Source: Ruminiclostridium hungatei
GTDB lineage: Bacteria > Bacillota > Clostridia > Acetivibrionales > DSM-1351
Direction of reading: 5' to 3'
DNA: 64,000 bases
Assembly: GCF_002051585.1 (NCBI RefSeq)
Contig: NZ_MZGX01000002.1
Coordinates: forward strand, 1 to 64,000
Shown: positions 50,724 to 58,680 of the stretch, piece after piece
Numbering within the stretch: the stretch's first letter is position 1
Layout of the letters: every line of letters begins with the position of its first letter
Made by a program: the position numbers and the translations under genes
The notes under the pieces: model-generated
What the model saw: only the letters and a program-made list of their open reading frames with translations
Databases searched by the model: none
Told to the model about the DNA's origin: nothing

Positions 50724-50760
50724 AAAAGGACACCGTCCTAAACGGCATCCTTTTATTATT
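50724..50760 (-). terminator. Terminator after the SASP gene
   Basis: Stem 50724-50736 with 50742-50754, two central mismatches, and a T-rich tail on the minus strand. Confidence 0.75.
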
Positions 50761-50795
50761 GTGCCCTTTGTGGACACTCACCTGCAAAATTTTAC

Positions 50796-50981
50796 TTACT
50801 TGCCCTGTGAATCTCTAAATGTCTGGAATACTTTCTTGGTGATGTTTCCACCGACTTTACCAGCTTCTCTAGAAGTTAAGTCGCCGTTGTAACCTTCTTT
50901 GAGGTTAACGCCTACCTGAGAAGCTATTTCATACTTCAAGTTCTCGAAACCAGTGTTTCTGTTATTACTTCTGCTTGCCAT
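50796..50981 (-). CDS. Alpha/beta-type small acid-soluble spore protein
   Basis: 61 residues. LKYEIASQVGV (GPR protease site region) and DLTSREAGKVGGNITKK are the family signatures. Coats and protects spore DNA and is digested at germination. ATG 50981 has AAAGGAGG upstream. A forespore (sigma-G) promoter is expected within 50985-51100, but I could not pick one with confidence. Downstream terminator at 50724-50760. Confidence 0.95.
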   Translation of the reverse strand: MASRSNNRNTGFENLKYEIASQVGVNLKEGYNGDLTSREAGKVGGNITKKVFQTFRDSQGK

Positions 50982-51139
50982 AATCGCATTCCTCCTTTTA
51001 GTATCACCATATTTCACCTGTAACCAGTGATTTTTGCTGGTGTACTAATATAATCTGCAATCCCTAAAAAATTATTACGGAAAATTATTACTTTTGAAAA
51101 TCAATTATTCTTATAAAAGCTCAATGGCAGGATATTAAT

Positions 51140-51166
51140 AAAGTGGCGGTAAATACCCGCCACTTT
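51140..51166 (-). terminator. Terminator after the DUF378 gene
   Basis: Perfect 10-bp GC-rich stem (51140-51149 with 51157-51166), T-rich on the minus-strand side. Confidence 0.8.
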
Positions 51167-51172
51167 AGGCTG

Positions 51173-51385
51173 TTAATGATTTCTTACAGTTTCTGATTCT
51201 CTAAATAAAAGACTTATGCTGTACAAGCCGGCAATACCTACAATAGTAAATATTGTCCTGGTCAAAAGTGAAGCGGTCCCAAAAATGGAGGCAACCAGGT
51301 CATATCTGAATAATCCGACAGAAAGCCAGTTTAGAGCTCCAATGATAACCAGTACTAATGCAACCCTATCCAAAGGTGTTCTCAT
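51173..51385 (-). CDS. DUF378 small membrane protein
   Basis: 70 residues with two membrane helices; LVIIGALNWLSVGLFRYDLVA is the DUF378 signature. Function unknown. Two ATGs six nt apart (51391 and 51385); the second is better spaced from GGGAG. Lies next to the SASP gene on the same strand, with a terminator between them. Confidence 0.88.
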   Translation of the reverse strand: MRTPLDRVALVLVIIGALNWLSVGLFRYDLVASIFGTASLLTRTIFTIVGIAGLYSISLLFRESETVRNH

Positions 51386-51807
51386 TGCCATCTCTCCCTT
51401 TCTTGATAGTTTTAGGCAAATTTCCTTGTCTGAAATTATGCTTGAATATATTATAATTAATGTATGTATTTTTTATTCAATAACAAATATCCAATTTTAA
51501 ATAATAAATAACCGCATTTCCGTTTTACGGGAAATGCGGTGTATTTGAATAACCGTCTGCTCTCGCAGGCAGTTAGTACTGATATATGGAGAGCTTTATG
51601 CTTAGCAATTCGAATAAGACACAATTTGCCTTGATAAGGCTTATAATATTTGAAGCTGAACAGGCAACAATAATCGTAATTGATTTGGCGGTTGTAAATA
51701 AGCATGCAGGTTATTCCTTAGTATAATATGAAAAATAAAAATTATGTGTGATACTAAAAATTGCTATTAGGTCAAAATGAATATTTAAATATATTTGGAG
51801 GTGTGTT
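51386..51807. other. Intergenic region with an unexplained strong hairpin
   Basis: 422 nt without a supported gene. Main feature is a perfect 11-bp stem (51511-51521 with 51530-51540) with no T run on either side. A second GC-rich patch at about 51547-51571 could form a small CTGC/GCAG stem. Short frames here lack ribosome binding sites. Confidence 0.5.
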
Positions 51808-52578
51808 GTGAGTTTTCTTGAGCTGCCCAATTTACCTGCGGGAGACGTCAATACTGCCGTAATAGACGGGAGAGCACCCCGGAGCATAAAAACTGCATTG
51901 GAAAGGCTGAATATAAGTGCAATCCTTACCGAAGCCCATCCTGATGTCTACCAGGCAATTGCCTATCATCCTGATATAATGCTTCACCATATCGGAGGTG
52001 AGGTTATGGTTTATGCGCCAAATACTCCCGAGAGTCTTGTGAAGTCACTTGAAGCCAGGGGCTTTGAGCTGGTTATGGGGCATACGGCGCTTGGAAACCG
52101 GTATCCCCTGACAATACCTTACAATGTGGCGCGGGTTGGAGGCTTCGCACTTCACAACACCAGGTACACAGATCCCGTTATTAAAGAACTGCTTGCGGCA
52201 AGAGGTGTCGAGTTCATTCACACAAACCAGGGATATTCAAAATGCCTGACTTGCATAGTTGATTCAAACAGCATAATTACTTCCGATCAGGACATATATA
52301 AAAGAGCCGGTGAATATGGGCTGGATGTACTTTTGATAGAACCGGATGAATCAATACGGCTTGAGCCGCTTAATATGGGCTTTTTCGGAGGAGCCTCCGG
52401 ACTTGTTGGAAAACAAAGGCTGGCAATAGCCGGGCATTTGAAAACTCATGGGAGCTGCCGGAAAATATTGGACTTTCTGAGTTTAAAATGTGTAGACGTG
52501 GTTATGCTTAATGATGAAAGACTTATTGATATGGGAAGTATAATTCCTGTAATGCAAAATCGGCAAGCGGGCTCTTGA
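51808..52578 (+). CDS. DUF6873-type GME-fold protein
   Basis: 256 residues of a family found mainly in clostridia and described as having the guanidine-modifying-enzyme (amidinotransferase/arginine deiminase) fold. Supporting parts: HPDIMLHHIGG, RYPLTIPYNVARVGGFALHN, HTNQGYSKCLTCIVD and GFFGGASGLVG. The Cys-Leu-Thr-Cys near residue 149 and the conserved His/Asp could form an active site, but the reaction is unknown. GTG start 4 nt after GGAGGTG. Next to ytxC in the same direction, so a sporulation role is possible. Confidence 0.72.
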   Translation: MSFLELPNLPAGDVNTAVIDGRAPRSIKTALERLNISAILTEAHPDVYQAIAYHPDIMLHHIGGEVMVYAPNTPESLVKSLEARGFELVMGHTALGNRYPLTIPYNVARVGGFALHNTRYTDPVIKELLAARGVEFIHTNQGYSKCLTCIVDSNSIITSDQDIYKRAGEYGLDVLLIEPDESIRLEPLNMGFFGGASGLVGKQRLAIAGHLKTHGSCRKILDFLSLKCVDVVMLNDERLIDMGSIIPVMQNRQAGS

Positions 52579-52807
52579 GTTCGAAAAAGCGGAGGAATAT
52601 GCTGCCTGCTCTGTCTCAAATTAATCTTTAAGGGTGTAGTACCTATGAAAAATGCGGTGCATATAATGTAGCATAACTTAAAGGTGCATAAAAACGCCGG
52701 ATGCATACAACATTTGTCAAGGTCAATTATGGCTGTATCTATTCCTTGACATAGGGAGTAATAGTAATTGACTTAGCATATACTACACACGAAGGGAAGT
52801 GAAGTTG

Positions 52808-53725
52808 ATGCAGTATCCATATCTCTCAATAGGGATAACAGATAGCGCAGAAAACGTAATACAACAAATAGACAAAGAGCTTCAACAACTCAAAGAGAAG
52901 AACATAAATTACTCTGTAAAAGAGGTTGATTTTGAGGGTGCAACTTCCGTGGTGTGTAATTTGGAGGGAGAGCCGCTATTCTCAAAGAAATCAAACCAAT
53001 TTGAACTGTTGAAATATCATGTGTCAAATGCACTGGCCGACCATGTCATTCTGCAGTATGAAGAAAAACTTTTAAGCAGGATAATCAATAGCAACTACGG
53101 TTATTTCAACTCGGCAGAGAAAAAAGAAATATTACGCATATCCCTTAAAATAATCAGGAATGATGACAAGGTTTTTTTCAACACCCTGTTTCAAATAAGA
53201 CGGAGAAATTTGATAATAAAAAAGCTTATGGAGTATTTTGAAGGCTCAAGCAATATTATTCTTGACGGCTTTGTGAACTTCAGACTCAAGGACTATATTA
53301 AGGAACTGGAAGATGTTATAGACAATGCAGTGGATGACTTTCTCGTCGAACGGGAATATAAGGAGTTTATACGGCTCTTGAGATATTTTGTAGAAATACA
53401 GGAATCCAAGTTCAATTTTATTCATGTGGTAATGCAGTATGATGAAAATTATATATTGCTGGATGAAAAGAAAAGGGAAATCACCAACGAATGTATTCAG
53501 GAATTCATCGCGGAGCTTCCGGAAACTGAAATAAACCATGACGACCTGCTTGTCAGTTCCCTTATAACCCTTGCTCCCAAAAGCATAATAATCCATAACT
53601 GGGAAAGATTTAAAAATCAGAAGCTGTTGGACACCATAAAAAATGTTTTCTCCGGAAAGGTAGTATTGTGCGGCGGCTGCTCAATTTGTGAGTATATTTT
53701 TGCAAAAACTGACAGAAAAGAGTGA
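52808..53725 (+). CDS. ytxC: Putative sporulation protein YtxC
   Basis: 305 residues. The central DGFVNFRLKDYIKELEDVIDNAVDDFLVEREYKEFIRLLRYFV region is characteristic of YtxC (only short parts are diagnostic: FVNFRLKDY, AVDDFLVE). Soluble, highly charged, with a CGGCSIC near the C-terminus. The family is expressed in sporulating cells; no biochemical role is known. ATG 52808 is better placed than GTG 52799 after GAAGGGA. Confidence 0.85.
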   Translation: MQYPYLSIGITDSAENVIQQIDKELQQLKEKNINYSVKEVDFEGATSVVCNLEGEPLFSKKSNQFELLKYHVSNALADHVILQYEEKLLSRIINSNYGYFNSAEKKEILRISLKIIRNDDKVFFNTLFQIRRRNLIIKKLMEYFEGSSNIILDGFVNFRLKDYIKELEDVIDNAVDDFLVEREYKEFIRLLRYFVEIQESKFNFIHVVMQYDENYILLDEKKREITNECIQEFIAELPETEINHDDLLVSSLITLAPKSIIIHNWERFKNQKLLDTIKNVFSGKVVLCGGCSICEYIFAKTDRKE

Positions 53726-53806
53726 CGGATGTCAGAAAAGAATTGAAATTGTCAGAAAAAATAAAAAAATAGTAAATTATTACTATAAGATTTTTTGCAA
53801 TATATA

Positions 53807-53835
53807 TTGACAAAAAGATGGTATATAAATACAAT
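53807..53835 (+). promoter_or_regulatory. Near-consensus sigma-A promoter of a candidate small RNA
   Basis: TTGACA (53807-53812), 17-nt spacer, TACAAT (53830-53835): the best vegetative promoter I found in the window. No protein gene starts downstream within 350 nt. Confidence 0.75.
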
Positions 53836-53841
53836 ATATCG

Positions 53842-54024
53842 TGTAATCACTAGATAGAGTGTTAAGAAATCTATAAAACACTTCATATTGGTTTTATGAC
53901 CAATATGGGTAATTTATACCACCACAAAAGATAAAACGACCAATTTACAAGAGAAGAAGTTTAAAATTTACAAAAGATTAAAATGTCCGGGAAAAGAAAA
54001 GAGAGTCAGTTGACTCTCTTTTTC
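53842..54024 (+). ncRNA. Candidate small RNA, about 180 nt
   Basis: Runs from the promoter at 53807-53835 to a strong terminator at 53999-54024. It can form a weak stem near 53857-53881 (AGTGTT with AACACT), a 9-bp hairpin (53884-53892 with 53899-53907) and the terminator hairpin. Two short frames start with ATG inside it (53897 and about 53983), but neither has a ribosome binding site. The family is not recognised. The remaining bases 54025-54197 are the AT-rich leader of the P-loop/Asp23 gene, including two copies of GTTAGCTATA. Confidence 0.5.
53999..54024 (+). terminator. Terminator of the candidate small RNA
   Basis: Perfect 10-bp stem (53999-54008 with 54011-54020), two-base apex, then T-rich tail. 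Confidence 0.88.
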
Positions 54025-54197
54025 CCTATTCAGACAATTGATATTCTGCTGCGGATAATTTATAATTTCATATAAACATGCAAATAATTCTGACGATGGG
54101 ATTAATATTTACATTGGCAAAATGCATTGCCAAAAAAACGGAATTCAAATAAAACGGCGTTAGCTATATACGGTGTTAGCTATATTAGGAGGAAGCC

Positions 54198-55031
54198 TTG
54201 AAGGTAATTGGATTTGTTGGACCAAGCGGGACGGGTAAAAGTCACAGGGCATCGTGGGTTGCCAGGGAGCGTGGGACAGACTTCATTATAGATGATGGAC
54301 TGCTCATAAAGGGTAATCAGATAATCGCAGGTGTTTCTGCAAAGAGGGAGAGTACAAAGATTGCCTCTGTGAAGAGGGCTTTGTTTACCGACAAGAAACA
54401 TGCGGAAGATGTGGTTGATGCCCTGAAGACATATGACGCTCAGATACTGCTTATCATCGGCACCTCGGATGGAATGGTGGAAAAAATAGCAGAGCGCCTG
54501 GGAATCGGTCCCGTTGCCGAAAAGGTGTATATAACCGATGTTGCCAGCGAATACGAAATAAAGCAGGCATTGTCCACCAGGAGAGAGCAGGGCAAGCATG
54601 TAATTCCTGTTCCGACCTTTGAAATAAAGAAGGATTTTTCAGGGTATTTTCTTGACCCGCTTCAGATATTCAGGAGAAAGGGAAAGGGCAGTTACCAACT
54701 GGTGGGCGAAAAATCCGTAGTGCGGCCAACCTTCAGCTATATGGGCAGCTACACCATATCCGACTATACCATATATCAGATAGTGGAACATGTGACCTCA
54801 AATATAGAAGGTGTCTCCAAAATATCAAGGTTCCGTGCAGAGAACAGGCCGGACGGCATTTATATAGAAATGGACCTGGTGCTTATATACGGCTACATGA
54901 TAAAGCAGTTGCTGCGGGAGGTGCAGGAGCAGGTGAGCGAGCAGATCAAGCACCTGACGGCACTTAACATCAAGAGGATGAATGTGGTGGCCAAGAGTCT
55001 GGTGATGGACAACAGGAAAAAAGAAGGTTAA
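54198..55031 (+). CDS. P-loop ATPase fused to an Asp23/Gls24 domain
   Basis: 277 residues. The N-terminal half has Walker A GPSGTGKS (8-15) and an ATPase-like core; the C-terminal part (about 180-270, TISDYTIYQIVEHVTSNIEGVSKI) is an Asp23/Gls24 alkaline-shock domain. Asp23 proteins sit at the membrane and respond to envelope stress; this fusion would tie that to nucleotide binding. The protein is found in clostridia, but its role is unknown. TTG start at 54198 after AGGAGGAAG. Confidence 0.78.
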   Translation: MKVIGFVGPSGTGKSHRASWVARERGTDFIIDDGLLIKGNQIIAGVSAKRESTKIASVKRALFTDKKHAEDVVDALKTYDAQILLIIGTSDGMVEKIAERLGIGPVAEKVYITDVASEYEIKQALSTRREQGKHVIPVPTFEIKKDFSGYFLDPLQIFRRKGKGSYQLVGEKSVVRPTFSYMGSYTISDYTIYQIVEHVTSNIEGVSKISRFRAENRPDGIYIEMDLVLIYGYMIKQLLREVQEQVSEQIKHLTALNIKRMNVVAKSLVMDNRKKEG

Positions 55032-55245
55032 TAATAAGCTGAGTTGGAAGATGCCTCATATTTATATCAAGTAAAAGCTAAACAAATCGCAACGACATGC
55101 TTAGCTGCATTGTAAATCATTATTCAAATGGAGAACTTAAAGGGTACAAGCTTTACTTATAATATGTTTTATTTTGACTTACAGGGATTGATACAAACCT
55201 TAGGCGATGAAAATAATATTTATTATAAAGTACGTGAATAGAGAT

Positions 55246-55359
55246 ATGACAAGCCAGAGTACTTTTATTTGTTTAAAATGTGGTAATACAATGAATGCAG
55301 ATTATAATGCAGCTAAAAATATTGTTAGTCCAAATATAAAAACCAGGCTGTTTTCGTAA
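55246..55359 (+). pseudogene. 3' remnant of an IS200/IS605-type tnpB gene
   Basis: 37 codons in frame, ending TAA at 55357-55359. They encode the end of the TnpB zinc ribbon and last catalytic motif: TSQS, FICLKCG and NADYNAAKNI (catalytic Asp). The rest of TnpB is missing; the 55032-55245 stretch before it shows only broken AT-rich frames. It marks an old transposon insertion. Confidence 0.75.
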
Positions 55360-55426
55360 ATATTGCTGCTAAAACGGTAAAACCTTTCGCTAAAGTTATA
55401 GAAGCAACCATTAGTATTTTTTTCAT
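55325..55426 (-). CDS. Small peptide gene, AgrD-like appearance
   Basis: 33 codons starting ATG 55426, with TTGGAGGTGA 6 nt upstream, an excellent site. The product begins MKKILMV with an amphipathic hydrophobic stretch and ends TAWFLYLD. It resembles the leader part of clostridial cyclic-lactone autoinducer (AgrD) precursors but lacks the ring Cys. It overlaps the tnpB remnant antisense, so it may be an AgrD gene truncated by the insertion. No agrB is nearby. Confidence 0.3.
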   Translation of the reverse strand: MKKILMVASITLAKGFTVLAAIFTKTAWFLYLD

Positions 55427-55774
55427 AAAATTCACCTCCAAAAAACCTAATATTATAATTTCCTTAAAGGGAAGTATTTAATAATACATAATCTTTAAAA
55501 TAACAATTTGCTTGAGCATATGCGTTGTACCAGACAGCACGAACCATACTTTTTGGCAAAGAGTACATAAGGATGAATGAGATAGCAGATGAATATTTGA
55601 TTGTAGAAGATACATTCAAAGCTATCATCAACTCTATTTTAATTTCCAAATACGGAGCAGATATGTTCCAAGTGAATTGTTAATAAGAGCTGCTTTTATA
55701 TATGAGATGTTTTTTATCTCTGAAAATAGAAGTGGCTTTTTTTATACCACGAAAAGAAACGGAGGAATGAGTAT
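55427..55774. other. Degraded region with an unrecognised protein fragment
   Basis: No intact gene. A plus-strand frame at about 55515-55683 reads as protein-like sequence (FGKEYIRMNEIADEYLI and INSILISKYGADM) and ends in TAA, but has no proper start and no family I recognise. Probably a leftover of a deleted gene. Confidence 0.4.
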
Positions 55775-55985
55775 ATGAATGAGTCTCCGTCACGGATGGG
55801 TGTTGAAAAAATCAGAAAGCAGTATCCGGCAGGGAATCGAATTGAATTAATCAGTATGGATGATCCACATGCACCGATTGAACCTGGTATGCAGTGAACG
55901 AATGTTTGCATTGACAGCATAGGAACTCTGCATATGAAGCTGGGATAACGGCAGAACACTTGGAATAGTGTCGGACCGTCTGATT
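55775..55985 (+). pseudogene. Broken DUF4314 gene
   Basis: ATG 55775 opens a frame with RIELISMDDPHAPIEPG, the start of DUF4314 proteins, stopping at 55897-55899. The rest of the domain continues in other frames: IDSIGTLHMK, then DNGRTLGIVSD, needing two frameshifts. DUF4314 is common on conjugative elements and phages, so this points to a lost mobile element. The 3' end is cut by the IS fragment at about 55985. Confidence 0.65.
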
Positions 55986-56121
55986 TATATTTATGTACCC
56001 ATCTTCCAAAGATTGAATGAGAAACACCAGCAACTTGAACAGCTTCATTGAAACCATACTTTCCAGATAAATATGCTGTTACTATACATATCTTCTCTTC
56101 TATTTTGATTTTTTGTGGCAT
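55975..56121 (-). pseudogene. 5' fragment of an IS transposase gene (helix-turn-helix part)
   Basis: ATG 56121 after GGGGGTG opens a frame with a transposase OrfA-type helix-turn-helix (EEKICIVTAYLSGKYGFNEAVQVAGVSHSIFGRWVHKYK), ending in unrelated sequence where it meets the DUF4314 remnant. (The helix-turn-helix is at residues about 5-48.) Best fit is the IS3-type OrfA; the catalytic part is missing. The stretch 56122-56403 downstream has no recognisable gene. Confidence 0.6.
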
Positions 56122-56403
56122 TAAAACACCCCCAGAGATAAACAATGATTTTATTTTTCATTGCCTACTCCAGGGATGGTATATCAAGCATTATACTTTA
56201 CTCACGACTGTGTTGCCCAATGGTATTATGTCAGGAATAAGAGGCTTTTTATTAAAAAATATTACCAACGGATTAACTTGCAGGTTTCATCAATACCTGA
56301 GCTTCGATGCGCTTTATCAATAAATTTCAACACAATTCGACTAGTAAATGTTATAGTTTATAGTTGTAGGAATAAAATGTAAAATAAGGAAGAGGAGATA
56401 GTA

Positions 56404-57220
56404 ATGAACGAGTTTATATTTCGAAGTATCATTGAATCTTGGGCGAATTGTGAGCAATATGGTATATCGAAGGAGATTAAAGAACCTCAAAAACTAATTA
56501 CAGATGATGAGTTGCGTAAACAGACAGAAAAAAAAAGAGTATTTGGCGATTTTTAAGGATTTCATGCATAAGTATATTGATGCCATTAGAGTGGAAAGGG
56601 GATACTATTGCTTTCTAGTTTTAAATGAAGAATTAACTATTTTAGACGTTTTTTTTCCAAGATGGATAAATATAAGCGGACATTGTACATTCAAAAAATA
56701 TCTAAAACCAGGAGTTTCGTTTTGTATTAAAAGTGTTGGGACTAATGCTGTATTTATTGCGAAACAGAGTAACACACCCGTATATCTGGATCCACAATTT
56801 CATTATTGCAATGTATTAAAAGAATGGCATGAATACTGTGTACCGATTTGGGATGGTTATAAGAAAGCATATGTATCTTTAATATGTGCAGATCATCCCA
56901 TATCAAGCGCTTTAAAAGGATTTGTAGACTTAGTGGCAAAAAATATGTGCTGTACAAGCTACACTCAAGGAATTTCCGGTACTAAAAATGATTTGACTAA
57001 AAAATTAACACAACAGCATAAGCTGATTTTGAAAAGGATAGCACAAGGTATGACTGACGAACAGATAGCGCATGAATTAGAAATATCGTTATCTACTGTC
57101 AGATTTCATGCTCAGAATATTTTTAAAATCTTTAATGTGGGGACGAGGATTGAAGCTGTTATAAAAGCAATCATTCAAAACGAGATTTTTATAAGTGATT
57201 TATATGACGGATTCTACTAA
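56404..57220 (+). pseudogene. LuxR-type regulator with AcoR-like GAF domain, frameshifted in an A9 run
   Basis: ATG 56404 after GAGGAGA opens with the RSIIESWANCEQYGIS segment typical of AcoR-type N-termini, but hits TAA soon after an A9 run (56528-56536 region, within 56521-56540). The adjoining frame continues from KEYLAIFKDF through an AcoR-like GAF region (VGTNAVFIAKQ, HEYCVPIWDGYK) to a C-terminal LuxR helix-turn-helix (TDEQIAHELEISLSTVRFHAQNIFKI is at about 215-240 of the joined protein). With eight A instead of nine the two parts join into one protein of about 270 residues. It may be a true pseudogene, a slippage-controlled gene or a base-call error. Confidence 0.7.
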
Positions 57221-57229
57221 AACGATATG

Positions 57230-57395
57230 ACCGTGGACTCAAGTGGGATTGAAGACATTTGCGGCCTCCTATTAGAACTGAATATATTCAAAGAAAAGTC
57301 TTATAGGTTTGAATCCTAAAAAGTCTGATGTTATTAACTCTGGAGTGGTTATATTATTTGCATTAATGAAAAAGCTTGGCATTAAAAATATAACG
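57230..57395 (+). pseudogene. Remnant of a Ppx/GppA exopolyphosphatase gene
   Basis: Two frames joined by one frameshift read IEDICGLLLELNIFKEKS, then IGLNPKKSDVINSGVVILF and MKKLGIKNIT. The second part matches the GLNPKRADVI...ILL...LG motif near the end of the Ppx/GppA phosphatase domain. The gene is cut right where the IS605-like end sequence begins. Confidence 0.6.
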
Positions 57396-57404
57396 AGGCA
57401 AGAA

Positions 57405-57475
57405 AATGTCCCCCACTTCTATAAGTGGCGGGTACCGCTTTGGTTTTCAGGCGGTGAGAATATCTTCCGCCTCTT
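57405..57475 (+). mobile_element. IS200/IS605-like end structure
   Basis: A CCCCCACTTCTATAAGTGG hairpin followed by GGGTACCGC and a second imperfect stem with GGCGGTGAG. This is the kind of subterminal hairpin sequence found at right ends of IS605-group elements, which also forms the 3' part of TnpB guide RNAs. No intact tnpA or tnpB is attached. Further on, a perfect 12-bp stem (57493-57504 with 57514-57525) lies before the ABC operon. Confidence 0.5.
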
Positions 57476-57630
57476 TGAAACGCCGCTGATGTAATGAAAT
57501 TTTTCTACAATCCAAAAATTTCATTTTGAATCTAGGCGTTATAACAATTAGCCCGTGGTGTAATCGAAGGCTTTGCGGAGGATTAGTCACTGATGGAAGC
57601 TTGCAGAAAATAGTACAAGGGGAGGAAGCT

Positions 57631-58680
57631 ATGGCACTTATTATGGTTAACAATTTAGTTAAGGATTATAAGATTAATGTAAGAAGGAAAGGAATCTTAG
57701 GTGCAGTACAAGGTCTCCTTATGCCTGAGTATAAGATAAAACGGGCAGTAGATAATATCAGCTTTGAAATTGAAAAGGGAGATATGGTAGGTTTTATTGG
57801 TCCAAACGGTGCTGGAAAGTCCACAACTATTAAGATGCTCTCAGGCATTCTGTCACCTTCTTCAGGGGCAATAAGCGTAGGAGCCCTGTCACCATATAAA
57901 GACAGGAAAAAGAACGCTTCAAGAATTGGAGCAGTTTTTGGACAACGTACTCAATTGTGGTGGGATTTACCTGCGATAGACACTTTTGAATTATTGAAGT
58001 ACATATACAAAATTCCAGAAAAAAGATACAAAGAAAACATGAACACGTTTAACAGTATGCTGGGACTTAATGAATTTATATCCCAACCGGTGAGGCAACT
58101 GAGTCTTGGTCAGAGGATGAGGGCGGATATAGCAGCATCGCTAATACATGACCCTGAAATAGTTTTTTTCGACGAGCCTACAATTGGCCTTGATGTTGTT
58201 GCAAAGGAAAAGATAAGAGAATTTATAAAATGTGTTAACAAAGAAAAGAATATTACAATGCTCTTCACGACCCACGATATGCTGGATATAGAAAAAACCT
58301 GTAAGAGAATGATAATAATCGATATGGGAGTAATAATCTATGATGGTACCGCTGACCATATAAAAAACCAGTATGGAAAAAACAGAACCTTGGTTGTGGA
58401 GTTTAATCAATTATATAGGGATATTGAGCTGCCTTCAGGTGTACAACTTGCAGATCAACAGGGCAATAAGAAATGGCTCAGGTTTAATAAGGAAGAAGTG
58501 CAAGTTTCCGGTTTGATCACAGAGTTGACCTCTAAGTATGGGATACATGACCTGACCATAAAAGAACCGGAAATAGAGTCTATAATAAGAGAAATTTATG
58601 AGGGGGGTATCAATATTGGTGAGGAAATACCTGGAGATTGCAAAAAAGTCGTTTCAGAACAATATAGTGTACCGCATTGA
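57631..58680 (+). CDS. ABC transporter ATP-binding protein (ABC-2 exporter)
   Basis: 349 residues. Walker A GPNGAGKST (57-65), signature LSLGQRMRADIA, Walker B IVFFDEPTIGLD and the switch His in TTHD. The insertion RRKGILGAVQGLLMPEYK after residue 17 is typical of ATPases that work with the PF06182 (DUF990) permeases encoded next. ATG at 57631 follows AAGGGGAGGAAG. It overlaps the first permease gene by about 60 nt, so they are translationally coupled. Exported substrate unknown. Confidence 0.92.
   Translation: MALIMVNNLVKDYKINVRRKGILGAVQGLLMPEYKIKRAVDNISFEIEKGDMVGFIGPNGAGKSTTIKMLSGILSPSSGAISVGALSPYKDRKKNASRIGAVFGQRTQLWWDLPAIDTFELLKYIYKIPEKRYKENMNTFNSMLGLNEFISQPVRQLSLGQRMRADIAASLIHDPEIVFFDEPTIGLDVVAKEKIREFIKCVNKEKNITMLFTTHDMLDIEKTCKRMIIIDMGVIIYDGTADHIKNQYGKNRTLVVEFNQLYRDIELPSGVQLADQQGNKKWLRFNKEEVQVSGLITELTSKYGIHDLTIKEPEIESIIREIYEGGINIGEEIPGDCKKVVSEQYSVPH

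Noticed and set aside
51457-51705. 82-codon minus-strand frame
   Set aside because: Crosses the perfect hairpin at 51511-51540, has no ribosome binding site and unprotein-like composition.
55464-55649. 61-codon minus-strand frame in the decay zone
   Set aside because: The plus strand of the same bases reads as more protein-like sequence; no start signal on the minus strand.
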